Origin: Phyllostachys edulis
Taxonomy: Eukaryota; Streptophyta; Magnoliopsida; Poales; Poaceae
Direction of reading: 5' to 3'
NCBI GenBank assembly: GCA_036346405.1
Contig: CM070546.1
Location: forward strand, 94,672,955 to 94,736,954
Length of the DNA stretch: 64,000 nucleotides
Shown here in pieces: positions 46,405 through 57,820 of the stretch. The position numbers and the translations under genes are program-made. The notes under the pieces were generated by a model that was not told the origin of the DNA, did not search any database, and was given only the letters and a program-made list of their open reading frames with translations. Within the stretch, counting starts at the first letter, position 1, and each line of letters begins with the position of its first letter.

Positions 46405-47401
46405 ACATCGCTCATATCAACATTCTCAAGAGCGGCAAGAACCCGGTTGACGAACTTCCTATAGTTGGGCTTCTTGGCTTTTGTATCCCGAGCTTGAGGA
46501 CACCTCCGGAAGTTCTTCTCCTCCTTACCCTTCATCTTGGGGCATTTAGCCTGAATGTGGTTTGGCTCACCACACTCAAAGCAGGTAAAAGGGCCACCTC
46601 TCCTTCTACTCCTCACCTTGTTGTAGACTCTCGTGAATTTTGTGGATAGGAGGGCTAAGTCATCCTTAGGTAGCTTCTCTAGCTGCTCATCGCTCAAAGA
46701 GTGTAAAGCGGACAATGAAAACCCAGATGAGCCAAAATCCAAAGTATCAGAAGAACTACCCTTAGATGGGTCAATCACTAAAGTCATCGACTCTGTCTTG
46801 GGGAGACGCGAGATGAAGTCAATCTCATGCGTGTTCAACCTCAAGTAGAGCTTATCCATGGTAAGCTCACTCATGACAGTGTTGTCATTGATGGAAGTGA
46901 TTTTCATCCCCAGACTTTCACATCAAGAGCACCCAAGAGCTGACGTGCATTTTCAGATTCAGTGAACACAAGATGCACAACACGTAAGTCATGAAGGATT
47001 TTTGAGAATCTTCCCCACAACTCATCCAAAGATTCACCAGGCCTTTGTTCGATCTTTGAGTATTCTTTCTTGAGTTGGTTCTGTCTCACTTCCTTGATCG
47101 CAGTAGAGCCCTCGTGGTAATCACAGAGGGTCTTCCAGATCTCATGAGCAGACCTCAAATGAGCGACACGCTCAAACTCAGATCGACTAAGCCCTTGAAT
47201 CAAGAAGTTTCAAGCCCTGCTATTTGCCTCCACATCTGGAGTGATCACATCGACATTGGCTGGTACAACATAAAGATTTTTGACCTTAAGCCAAGTTGTG
47301 TGCCCTTGAGTCTCGATGTAGGCCTGCATGCGAGCCTTCCAGTAAGCAAAATCGACTCCATCAAACACATGTGGTTTGGTGGAATACTTGTTAGACGCCA
47401 T
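46405..47401 (-). pseudogene. Copia gag, N-terminal part
   Basis: The frame starts at ATG 47401 (MASNKYSTKPHVFDGVDF), 43 bases after the primer-binding site. UBN2-type gag follows: YWKARMQAYIETQG, then EIWKTLCDYHEGSTAIKE and KKEYSKIEQRPGESLDELWG. A CCHC zinc knuckle CFECGEPNHIQAKC is present near 46545-46590. Breaks are a stop after ANSRA near 47210 and a frame change near 46905. The solo LTR interrupts the frame at 46404 in an acidic stretch that resumes below 44736 (VDSGIEDDDDDSHG). Confidence 0.88.
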
Positions 47402-47443
47402 GGCTCCTCAGACCGGTTAAGATCTATGAGAAGAGCTAACCGT

Positions 47444-47455
47444 GCTCTGATACCA
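47444..47455 (-). promoter_or_regulatory. Primer-binding site of the nested copia
   Basis: The minus strand reads TGGTATCAGAGC, complementary to initiator tRNA-Met, two bases (AT) after the end of the 5' LTR. Confidence 0.95.
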
Positions 47456-47457
47456 AT

Positions 47458-49227
47458 TGTAGGACCGAATAGGCGACTAGAGGGGGGTGAATAGGAGCAC
47501 ACTCACTTTTTCACTTCGATCGGATTCAACAAGAATTCACTCCGATAGCTATGAAGATCAATATATAAGTACAGCGGAAGACTTGTATTGAATCCAGACC
47601 AAAACCCCAAAGCAAAAGACCAAAAACCCTAATAAGAGGTGCGGTCTGACCGACGACCAATGTGCGGTCTGACCTCTCTGGCCGACTAACCGGAGGCAAA
47701 GAGGCGGACTAACCGGGGGCCGGACTGACCGAAGGCCAAAGCTTGGACTGACCGACTTCACGATGAACAGCGCAAATAGCCCGAAAACCAAAACTCAAAT
47801 CGGTCTAACATTTGATCCGTAAGGCCAAACTCCACGAAATTTGACACACACCTTCTCTAAAATAATAGGAACCTATTCCAATCAAAGATCACAGAAATCC
47901 ATGCCAAAGTTCCTATCTTTTTCGGTTTGATCGAAGTGTGCTCAAAAACTGAGTAAGAATCGAAATATGATCTAGAGACTTGCTCGTGGGTAATTGATGA
48001 TCAAGATGATCCTAGATGGGTTCCCACATATCACAGTAAGTTAGATCAAGGTAAGAAACCAGGCAAAAACTTGCGGATCAAAGAAAGACTCAAAATCACC
48101 AAAATAGAGAGAAGGAACACAAGGAGACTCATCTTTGAGAAATCATGCATAGATTGATTTGAGATTGAGAGGATTTACAGCCACTCCAACCAGGAGGACA
48201 AGAGCTTAATTCATGAGCACACACTCAACTCATCTCTCTAGAACCCTAAGCCTCTCCTTTCCTCTCTAAGTCTCTAAAACAAAACTAGAGTTTTCCAAAT
48301 GAAGTCCTTAAGGGTGCTGGACAGTAGCCACCCCTATTTATAGTGGAGGCCTAGCTTCTAGAAGAGTAAACCCTAATGGGCTCCCGTTAAGCCCACACAC
48401 AAATGGGTTACACACGCACGTATTTTAAAGCACCGTCTTCAACTCCTTTTGACCTAAACCACTTCTTCATGCGTCGTCTCGCACCGTGGTTTAGCCAAAA
48501 GGTTACCAAGGCCGTATTTGGTGAAATTACCAAAATGCCCCTTCTTGATCCTTTTCCGAAGACGAGTCCAACCTTGGTGAAGCAAACGCCTGCTTCGCCA
48601 CATGTAGGTTGATCAACGGCTCTCATCATATCAGCAAGTCTCTCCCGTCTGTGGTTCCCGCCGAAACCACCAAGGCACTTGCACCGACCCCCACGCCACT
48701 TGATCCAACCCATCACACCGAACTGTCCGTTCGGTCACCTTTGTCCAATTTGCGTCATGCTTGAATCCATTGACCTCACCCGGCATCCTTGATCGTTTTG
48801 AACCTCAGTTCTCCAAGCTTAGTCCCGATCATCCTTGCCGTTGACCGTCGTTGACCTCCAAGCGTCCTGCACAACAATAGACAAAGAAATCGATTCCGGA
48901 AACAAGTTCTTCACAACTTGACCCATGTTAGTGAAAACATGCATTATGCAACACATATGCACTGGAGCCTATGAACGACCTATCCCAAAAATCATCGCCA
49001 CCGATTGGCCGATGAACAAGATAAAATCGGCCGATCGCCATTCAATGGCTTGGCCCGACTGCCGCTTTGAACGCCGGTCTAACCGCGCCTTGAACGCCGG
49101 TCTGACCACACTTAACCTGATAGCCTTTCAACCTTTGACAAAAACGCGTGATTTGACAAACTAAAAATGTCATTTGCCAATTGTAACATCATCCTAAGAT
49201 CATGAGCATATCCCCATGATATTCACA
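47458..49227 (-). repeat. 5' LTR of the nested copia
   Basis: Starts TGTAGGACCGAATAGGCG, ends CATGATATTCACA, 1,770 bp. TTATC follows at 49228-49232. Confidence 0.95.
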
Positions 49228-49379
49228 TTATCCCAAGAACACTTCTGAAATTTTTTATAATTTTAGCAATTTATTTGCTATTTTTTTAACCCGGTCAAAC
49301 TTGAGGTGTTTGAAGTCAAAACAGTAATCCTGGCCCCGATTGGACCGTCCGAACATTCATTTTAGGTTGATCGGACTGT

Positions 49380-49660
49380 CCGACCAACCCTGTCACGCCA
49401 CATATCAAGGCGTGATAATGCAGACTTGTCATGCCAAAGGATATGGCGTGACTACTGCCACGTAAGCCTCCACGCTGGCACGGTGGGTGAACGAGGGCTT
49501 GAATTGCATATTTTGTCATGTCGTATTGTGTGGCGTGACAATACGTTTTGGCCATGCCACGGGTGATGGCGTGGTCAAAGGGGTCAGAATTGGAAATAAA
49601 GTTCGCGAGGGATTAACTTTAAAATAATATTTTAAAAAGGATTAATAATAAAAAAAATTC
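49380..49660 (-). repeat. Right terminal inverted repeat of MULE A
   Basis: Reverse complement of the left terminal repeat. The end AATAAAAAAAATTC abuts GAAAGTGTA at 49661. Confidence 0.9.
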
Positions 49661-49669
49661 GAAAGTGTA
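49661..49669. repeat. 9-bp target-site duplication (right) of MULE A
   Basis: GAAAGTGTA, identical to 31032-31040. Confidence 0.92.
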
Positions 49670-50157
49670 AACCAAAAGTTGCATCATAGAACCATGTTGT
49701 AGCTCTATACAAATTCTCCAGAGTTTTAAGTAATCACGATGTTCGACAACTTATTTAGTTGTACTCTTTTTATTCATACTCAAAATCTCAATGGCTACAA
49801 CGTTGAGGAATTAGAGCACCGATCACTTAATTCTTTCTCCTAGCAGAGTGTGACGATCAAGGATACCATAACACAAACCCGTAGCACGAGAAACATTATT
49901 TGCAAAACTGCTCCTAATATCAGCAACGGTCACTCAAACATTTATGTTTAGTTAACCATGTATATAGCACACGTTGATTCAACTAAATTATCCATGGGGA
50001 AATGGGGACAAAAAAAATCACCAATTATGTATTGGGTATGATTAAATTAGCTTAAGCAACATTCTGGTTGGTAATATAAAACTATTGAATTAAGCACAAG
50101 AGTACCAAAAGCAGCAATTCAATACAACCCTCACCTCGCCGAGGTGCTTCTTATCGC
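49670..50157. other. Spacer between MULE A and a solo LTR
   Basis: AT-rich sequence with no ORF or repeat that I can support. Confidence 0.5.
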
Positions 50158-50162
50158 GCACC

Positions 50163-53100
50163 TGTAACATACCAAATTTCCAGAGTTTTCAAAAAATTTC
50201 AAAATTTTAAAAATAACCATTTAGTTTTATTAATTTGCTAAAGCTTAATTTGAAATTTAGAATTTAAAAGTAGTTTAACTTGAATTAATCCAACTTCAAT
50301 TAATTCAAAAGTTGGTTTAATTGAGCTTTCTGGATTTTATTGGATTTAAAAGTCAAAATTATTATTTTAAGTATTTTCTTGGATTTTCTTGATTTAAAGT
50401 TGGTTTAATTGAGCTTTCGGATTTTATTGATTTAAAAGTCAAAATTATTATTTTAAGTATTTTCTTGATTTAAAATTGGTTTTTCCTTTGTCCCTAAATT
50501 AATATATATTTTATTTGCAAAATTAAAAGCTAAAGCATAGTTAAAAGTATTTTTATTAAGTTCCAAATATTTCTAGGAATTTCTGTGAATTTTCTTGGAA
50601 TTTTTGGACCCTATTAGCTATTTTCTAATTAAAAAGGCTTTGTTTCCTTCTTCAAAAATCGAAAATGCATTGAAATTCCTTTTTCTTCCCCGGGCCAAAT
50701 CTCTTCGCCCGCTCTTCTTCTTCCTCCCGTAGCTCCAAATTCTCCCTGCTCGCTCTCACAGAGGGCTGCTTCCGCCCCCATCCATCGCTTCCCATCGACA
50801 AGGCGGCTTCTTTCCGCCAAGCCGCTTCTCGCTTCCGAGGCCTCACCATCGCCCACTCGCCCGCCTCGGTCATCTTTCTTCCTCGGCAGATAAAGATCCA
50901 TTCCGCACGGTTAACGCCTGCTTTTGCGCCGCCACCACCCACTTCGCCCCATCGCTACATAAGGCCACCTCCCGCCTCCCGCCTGTTAGCCGCCCACCCA
51001 CTGGTCATCTTTGTCGTCGAGCAGACAACAGGTTGCGTGGGAGCGGTGTCCACGCCACCAAGATCTTCCGCCGACTCGCCTACCCTCAGGCGCACTTAAT
51101 GCATCGTCCTCCGCCATGACCACCGCCCCCACCGCCCACTTGCGCACCACCACCCCGACCGCCTTCAAACTCCGAAGCTCACGAAACCACCGACACCCAT
51201 ACCGCCACCTCTCCTCACTCCCTACGCCTAATAAATATATGACCGACGCGCTCTTGCTCTCCATTTCTCTACCCCTCTCTCCCCGACTCGACTTCATGGA
51301 TTTCACGATTTCCCACCACCGGCCGCCATTTGCGCCATCGCTTAGCCCGCCGCTTAGGCCTCCTCCCAGACGCCGCTTCCACATACGCATCGCAGATCGT
51401 GAGCTTCCCGCTGCACACTTCGCCCCGGAGTTTCACCGAGCGCCGCCGCTTTCACCCGCCGCCGCTGCTCGCCTCGCCGCCGGCGTTTTCTTCGCGCCGC
51501 CACCGAGTCCGTGGAGCTTCGTGGTCACCGCGACTCTTCCTTCCGCGTCTCGCTCGGCCTGAACGCCGCCAATCGTTCATTAACGCCCACTCGAGCCACG
51601 GCAGTTGCTTAATCGACGTGGTTTTGCCACTTCAAAGGTTCGGTCAATGCCAAGTCGCCATGTCATATCTAGTGCACGCGTGGCAAGCCCACGTGGCGCC
51701 CAACCCCAAACACCCTTTCAAAATAGTGTGAACCCAAATTACATACACCCATCTCATCGACAAGGCCCCACATGTTAATTTCATTTATTTTAATTATTTC
51801 GCTGAAAATCCTCCGATGACGCCACCGACGTTAAATTTGTCTTTTCCTTTGCAAAAATAATTCCAGAAAATTAGGGAAAACCCTAATTTCATCATTTCAT
51901 GTGTTCTTCAAACTTTGACCATAACTTCCTCATTCGAACTTCGATTCGAGTGATTCAAATTTATAAATTCATCTAAATTCCTTGTCTTCCTACTAGTATT
52001 TATTTGGATTTTATTTGGAGTTGTTTTATTTATTTAGCTTTGTTCGCACGTATAGATTCCGGTGTTTCGGAAGACTTCGTGGACCTGACGTCCGAAGCCT
52101 CTCTACTCTTCAACGAAGGCAAGTCGTAGACCTTTGATCATATTGAACCCAATTTATAAAATTATATGGTTTTATATAAACATGCATTGCTAATTTTATA
52201 ACAAATTATTTCGAGAATTAGTTAATTACCTAATTGCCATTATGCCTCCTTGATAATTTGTGAACAATATGTACCCTTGAATGACATAAATCCTTGGACA
52301 CCCTAAAATGGATTATTTTAGTTGGACATTATTGAAATACCAACATGAGTACCGCTTTTATGCTTAGCCAATGCTTTAGTTATAATGACAGGTTCATGAT
52401 CACATACTCAAGAATGATTGAATTTGACTAAAGGAATTATGGACCGTATGAGCCACTATTGATAAAAGATGTTGTGCCATGGCAAGGGTCATTATTTGGC
52501 CGGCCTAACAAAATTGATTTATGCTCTGGACGAGTGGGCGGTGGTAAAGGTGGGTGCGGAAGCACATTTGGAATGCGGAACGCCTCGCTTGAAAGCACCA
52601 ACTAAGGACTTAACCTTGAACCATTGATCTGGCCTTAACTGCATAAACCACATGTCTAGATCGATAGACCTCGCTGAATAATTAGCAATATTTTGGTCCA
52701 GCATCGTCTTGGTTGGGAACGGCGCAAGAGGGGGCCAGAACAGCGAAACCTTAGTAGGCGTAACCGAGTTAAAACAGTAACTTTGTAAAAGCCTTGTCAC
52801 GCGTTTCACGCCGCTACCTAAGGTAGTGAGCGGTGGCATAGATATATGTCAACAAACTAGAGAATTCGTGGTCTTGTGGGTCAAGCCGCATGTACCTCCG
52901 CAGAGTGTAAAACTATTCAATAGCCGTGTCCTCGTTATGGACATGCCCGGTGATTTCATGCAAGGGGTAGACTTTTGTCAAAATTTTTGGAATGGGTTGG
53001 TCGAATCTTGTAGTTGGTTGATGGTTGGGAAGTGAACGAGGTGTTCACTAGTTGATTTAAAGAAACTCAATTACTTATGTATTAATCTTTTAAATTGTGC

Positions 53101-53614
53101 TTTCAATCTACTTACTATATTTACTGTCAATACTGTTTTCTGCAAAATAGCCATAAAGCTATCCTTGTCAAGCCTTGCATGAATACTAGTTGCATACATT
53201 TCTCTGCGACTTGCTGAGTACATTCAAAGTACTCACGGCTTTATGCCCTCTCGTTGATCAATCAAGAAGAAAACCTGTGGAGTTCAGAGTTCTATGAAGA
53301 GGAGTACTTTGAAGACTTTATAACTAGGTCGCGTCCTCCACTCGATTGCCTGTGGGCATGTCGGATGGCTTTCACCAGATGTTTTGTTCTCCGCTGCAAG
53401 TTTATCTTTTGCTGTTAAGGCCTGCGTGGCAACTCTGTAAGACTTGACCATAAGGTCTTTTGCTACTATTAATATTAATTTGTCTGCTTCATCTATAGTT
53501 TGGTTGTGTGGATATGATTACACCAATGTTGCAACTGTGTGAGCTAGCTACTGATCATAGGACTAGTTCAGAATACACAGAGGGTCCTGAGGTTGCATAC
53601 TTAGGGTCCCGATA
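50163..53614 (+). mobile_element. Solo LTR, Ty3/gypsy type, 3.45 kb
   Basis: Starts TGTAACATACC and ends GGGTCCCGATA. A perfect 5-bp duplication GCACC flanks it at 50158-50162 and 53615-53619. The last bases ATA where ACA is expected suggest one C-to-T change. No internal domain is present, so it is a solo LTR. The 50640-51600 part is GC-rich and has open frames that belong to the LTR and are not genes. It is a relative of the copy at 12104 and of the fragment at 60782. A long LTR of this build fits Tekay/Del-like chromoviruses, which is inference. Confidence 0.92.
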
Positions 53615-53619
53615 GCACC

Positions 53620-54255
53620 CTTTCCTCGTGAAAAACTGAAAATGCAGCTAGCATCAACCAGGAGATTTTTAGACTGAAGAATGCAAACTGCTATTAACCA
53701 TTGCTTGTTGAAATACAACATATCAGTATGCAATTCCATTACCACTCACGTTCAGATCGCGGTTATAGACACCTTTGCTATGGCAGCAATCAACAAAATT
53801 GAACAGCTACTGGAAATACTTTCTTGTATCATCCTCTTTCAGCCTTACATGTGAAGCCTAACCTAGCCAAAAAAAAAGTGAAGCCTTAGACCAATAATTG
53901 AAGCAAATTTAGCACACCTGCACAGAAGAAAGCACAATACACGTATCGATATAACAAGTTTTTGGCCTAAATGGCACTGTTGGCGTCGGTATTTATAAAA
54001 GTAGTCGTTCTCGCACCGTATTGCCAAAAATGACTCCACGGATGTGCCAGCGACCGACACATGTCCAAAACCGTGCATCTGGCGCCTGGATTCAACCACC
54101 ACCGTTCATCTGCCGCCCAGACCTGCCTCCTCCCGCCACGTGGCCGACGTCACTCTTCTAGTGCATGGACATGCCTTGTCGTGCGCCCAGCGCCTAGATG
54201 CAGTCTTGTCCACATCTCCCTGCCCTGGACGTGCCAACTACCGCTTGTTTGCAGC
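53620..54255. other. Spacer, no recognised gene
   Basis: Mixed sequence, turning GC-rich after 54040. No feature can be supported, although a MULE end might lie here. Confidence 0.4.
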
Positions 54256-54490
54256 TCCACGGCTCGGACGTGCCTCGCCCGTCCACCTGGCGTGCAGATG
54301 GCCTCCGTCCGCAGCTCCCTGGCTCGGATGCACCTCGCCTGTCCACCTAGCACGTGATGGCCTCCGTCCGCAGCTCCCTGGCCCAGATGCACCTCACTTG
54401 TCCACCTGGTGCGTGGACGCCCTCCATCCGTGGCTCCTTGGCCCGATGTGCCTCACCCGTCCATCTGGCGTGAGGAGGCAGTTCGTTTCC
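54256..54490 (+). repeat. Minisatellite, about 60-bp unit, four copies
   Basis: Units begin CTCCACGGCTCGGACGTG, CTCCCTGGCTCGGATGCA, CTCCCTGGCCCAGATGCA and CTCCTTGGCCCGATGTG and run to GCCTCCGTCCGCAG. Open frames on both strands here (54044-54622 plus, 54150-54392 minus) arise from the repeat. Confidence 0.85.
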
Positions 54491-54799
54491 GGCTCCCCCT
54501 CCCACAGACGAGCCACATGTCGATGCCGCGCCACCCTGGCCCAGATGCTCCCGGACACATTTATTCCTACCCGTCCATCAGTCTTGTCACTCACATGCAT
54601 GCTGCCCGCGTGCGGGAGGTAATCCGATTCCTCCCTTGCTCGCTCTCTCATTCTCGCTATAAATTCCGAGTAGCAAGCGAGATACTTCACTCACTATCCT
54701 TCTCACTTTCTCTCTCACAGCCTCAGTCGATTTCGTTTTCGCACACGCTTAAGTATTGTTTGGAGCCGTCATTAGCGATCACATTAACATGTAATTTTT
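54491..54799. other. Spacer upstream of the PMD pseudogene
   Basis: Mixed GC-rich to CT-rich sequence with a TATAAATTC near 54658 that could be a TATA box for the PMD gene. No other feature is supported. Confidence 0.35.
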
Positions 54800-55145
54800 T
54801 TCTCATTTGTATTTTCTTTATTAAGTGTGTAATTAGTTAATTAGTCATGGTTAATTAGTCGTAGTTATTTAGACGTAATTAATTTAATTGTTATCATTTA
54901 GGCGTAACTAAATTTGTGTTAGTTATATAGTTGCAATTAATTAAGTCGTAATTAATTAGTCATAGTTAAATTAATCTTACGTATTTATTCGTGGCATAGT
55001 TAATTAGTTACAAATGAATTAGTTGTAATTAGTTAGTGTTAGTTAATTAATTAGTTGTAGTTAATTAAGTCTTTACAAATTAGTCGTACTTAATTAGTCA
55101 TAATTAATTTAGTCGTAGTGAGTCACTCGTAATTAATTTAGTAGC
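54800..55145 (+). repeat. Degenerate TTAATTAGTCGTAG repeats
   Basis: About 25 variants of TTAATTAGTCGTAG and GTAATTAATTTAG follow one another. The stretch lies in what appears to be the intron before the first recognisable PMD exon. Confidence 0.8.
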
Positions 55146-55181
55146 ATTGTTAAGTCGTGTGATGTTGGTACTTGTTGACAG

Positions 55182-56197
55182 GTGGAGACCCGAGACACAC
55201 ACCTTCCACTTTTGGTGGGGAGAGATGCTGGTCACTCTACAGGATGTCTCATTCTTTACTGGTCTCCCGATCAGAGGTGAGCCATTTGTTCTAGGATGTC
55301 CACCGGCAGACTGAAAGGCCCGGTTGGGGCATCAGTTTGGTATACCTTTCCCAGACAGCGCCTGTGGTGTCCCTCGAACATGGCTTAGGAATTTCAGTCA
55401 ATGCCCTATTTCTCACTACACAGGATGATTGGGTGTACCCCAGCTTCGTCCACATCGCCGAGTCTTTAACTGGCTAACGCGGAGGCTGAGATGATGCCTC
55501 AAGATAAAGGCACCCGCATTCTCGAGTTGCACGATTCGACAGACGGCCCGCTTATGGGCTACCATTGACTAACGCCAGCCATACGGGTGAAGGACATACC
55601 GACGAGGTGCTACTCATTGTTCCATAACGAGTTCGAGTTGTTGCACAACAATGACATCATTTGGGCTCCATAGTGCCCAGATTTCATGAACACCATAGCA
55701 CCTCACAGACTGTCCGTGCAATGCACCCAGGACGTCGGATTATGGGCAACGACCTGCCACCTGATGTTTACTCATAAGGTGGAGCCTTACGAGCCGCAGC
55801 ACGGAATGCGACAGTTCGATTTGTACCAGTTTGTGCCCCATCCCGATGGCAGGATCTTGTAGTGAGCCATCCACTTGTGAGTCCAACTCCATTCGAGTAA
55901 TGTTTGTACTTCACACCCACATCCACTGTTCTGACATGAATCCTTCTCGAATGCAGGCAATCGAGTGCGGGGCAACATGCTAAGGACTGGCAAGCAGTCT
56001 AGCATCAGTGGGTTATGGCTTGGACGGAGATAGCGCACATCGAGATCCTACAGGAGCAACGACTGTACGACATACAAACATACCGCCAGTACATCGAATG
56101 GTACGTACCACGATCGCGCACCAGACTCACCCGTCATCCACCAGATCATCCAGAGCAGGTCACACACCAAGAGAGGCTCTGTCACTCGTTCGATTGA
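55182..56197 (+). pseudogene. Plant mobile domain (PMD, MAIN-like) pseudogene
   Basis: After an acceptor at 55180-55181, a frame reads WRPETHTFH, then GEMLVTLQDVSFFTGLPI, the signature of the plant mobile domain (MAIN-like, also in Ty3/gypsy and Mutator elements). The middle has NEFELLHNNDIIWAP. The C-terminal part is FTHKVEPYEPQHGMRQFDL, the conserved E-x-Y/H-x-P-x-R-V-x-RQF block in diverged form. A later exon after about 55957 gives WTEIAHIEILQEQRLYDIQT and YIEWYVPRSRTRL, ending at TGA 56197. Many in-frame stops, several explained by C-to-T change, show it is dead. It is convergent with the MULE transposase at 58567-60780 and probably travelled with it. Its normal role is unclear. Confidence 0.8.
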
Positions 56198-57397
56198 CAC
56201 AACGCTTCCCAGCGTGATGACACCATAAAACACTGACAACCTTTGCTCGTTTCATTGATGATATTCATACAGTTTGTTATTGAACAAGTGTTGTCTATTA
56301 CTTCAATTCAAGCGGCTGTAGTAGATCGCAAGCGCATCCAAAATCGCCATTCGCAGCCCAGAGCACACCAAACTGGGGTTTCTGAGTACTATGAAGTACA
56401 TCTTCGCGGAATCGAAGAATATAATAAAGAACATGAGCTGTGATCGGTTGAGACACGACGTCCTACATGCTGCGCACCAAGTGGGCCGACCGTGCTCACC
56501 TGCTAGGTCGGCATGGCCTAGTCAGACTGGTAGGCATTGTATCGGTCCCCATCGGTCATCCACGCTGCAGATCGGCGGACCGTGGCACCCAAGGCTAGAG
56601 CTCCTCCGGGGTCGCTGGTACATTGTACGATCAAGGCCAGAGCTCCTCCGCACTGAGGGACATGCAAACATTGTACCTGGGGCGGACGATCCGGGCACGG
56701 ATTTCTTGATTCATTCATTACTTACATGATTATAGGTGGTAACTAGTTTGGCATGACTCAGTTGGACAACATTGATGTGGGACAGACTAATTGGGCTAGA
56801 GTCAGCTTGCTGATGCACCTCCGCCCACTCAACGGTCTCCGTACCCCCTCTGAACCGATATGCGCTCTTCGGACCAGTTAATGTATCCCACGGGACATGC
56901 TCGACGCAAAACCCTAATGCGTACGCAAATGCAGACACAACAAGTAGATGTGGCTCAGACGAGTGAGCCATTGTATCCCGTGTGTAATTGCACTGCATCG
57001 ATGTTATGCTTTTTGTTGTGCTATATTTGTATGCATATTTTGTATGTTATGTGCCTATTGTCGGAGTAGATTGGTTCTGGATTAACATGAAACCAGAAAA
57101 CACCGAGGTTCACATGAAATCACGAAACCCCATAAGCGGGGGGGGGGGGAGGGGGGGTCACGTGAGTTTCGACATTTCATGTGGAGTTGCAATCTAATAG
57201 TTGGAAAAATAAATCTGACAAAATTTTGGAATACACGTTGTAATTTGTGAACTAAATATCGTGTGTGGTTTAGTTATGTGCATTACAAACGATAACAAGC
57301 ATGACTAAACAAAACGGAAAACACCTAACATACATGCGTGACTTTTTTGAAATCAGGAAAAAGGAGGATTGAATTTAGTCTTCGCGCCGCATCAGCC
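56198..57397. other. 3' part of PMD unit and spacer
   Basis: Plus-strand frames (56391-56729, 56860-57002) may be further C-terminal PMD exons, such as PTGHARRKTLMRTQMQTQQV, but no domain is recognisable. The rest is AT-rich spacer. Confidence 0.35.
57138..57157 (+). repeat. G-run, 12 plus 7 guanines
   Basis: Twelve guanines, one A, seven guanines. The tract can form a G-quadruplex and is also prone to length error in sequencing. Confidence 0.9.
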
Positions 57398-57820
57398 CCT
57401 TCCCTATGTCTCGGGAATACCCACGGCGGCGGTGAGTGCCAAAGTCATCCATGTTTTGTGCGACGGGCTGGACGATTGCATGATGTTAGCACAAGGTAAG
57501 GCCAAATACATAATCAGGATGCAAATTGGACATAACTCACCTCTTTAATATGGAGTGTGCCTGAGCGACGGGAAACGCTACGACGACCATCGGTCTCAGT
57601 GGCAGGAGCCTTCCCCTTGTCTCGGGACTACCCATGTCGGTAGCGAGTGTTGAAGTCATCCATGTTTTGCGAGACGGGTTGGACAATTGCATGGTGTTAG
57701 TAGAATGAAAGGCCAAATACATTATCAGGATGCAAATTGTACATAACTCACCTCTTCGATATGGAGTGTGCTCGTGGATCGGAAACGCCACGACAACCGG
57801 TTTGCCTCAGAGAGTGAGTC
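57398..57820. repeat. Two tandem copies of an about 211-bp unit
   Basis: CCTTCCCTATGTCTCGGGA at 57398 recurs as CCTTCCCCTTGTCTCGGGA at 57609, and the sequence downstream, including CATCCATGTTTTG, GGCCAAATACAT and CATAACTCACCTCTT, is repeated in order. A third partial start appears at about 57821. On the minus strand each copy contains an exon-like end with GTGAGTTATG, so it looks like an exon plus intron duplicated in the GRF-type gene. Confidence 0.85.

Larger units (their letters stand above)
38091..49227 (-). mobile_element. Ty1/copia retrotransposon (SIRE/Maximus-like), nested in MULE A
   Basis: The element is 11,137 bp with LTRs at 38091-39886 and 47458-49227 and a perfect TTATC duplication at 38086-38090 and 49228-49232. 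Minus-strand order is 5' LTR, primer-binding site, gag, solo-LTR insertion, second gag part, protease and GAG pre-integrase, RT and RNase H, non-coding tail, polypurine tract, 3' LTR. Long LTRs, a large gag with coiled coil and a long 3' non-coding zone fit the SIRE/Maximus lineage (Opie-like); lineage is inference. The integrase and the start of RT are deleted at about 42515, and frames are broken elsewhere, so it cannot move on its own. Confidence 0.95.
31041..49660 (+). mobile_element. Mutator-like element A with nested copia
   Basis: The element spans 18.6 kb, of which 11.1 kb is a later copia insertion, leaving about 7.5 kb of MULE. It starts GAATTTTTTTATT and ends AATAAAAAAAATTC. The ends are inverted repeats of roughly 300 bp that share the blocks TCGCGAACTTTATTTCC and CAATTCTGACCCC. 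A perfect GAAAGTGTA duplication flanks it. Gene order on the plus strand is a GC-rich leader exon (31320-31632), an intron, a mudrA-like transposase remnant (33104-34400), a telomere-like tract, an 88-bp repeat array and a Cys-rich GRF-like gene (36148-36886). The transposase lacks its catalytic half, so the copy is non-autonomous. Confidence 0.93.

Noticed and set aside
51011..51731. GC-rich ORFs in the solo LTR that look like a plant 5' exon
   Set aside because: They lie within an LTR bounded by a target duplication, and no protein family is recognisable.
54044..54622. A 192-codon frame with a repeated peptide
   Set aside because: It follows the 60-bp minisatellite, and the opposite strand is open as well.
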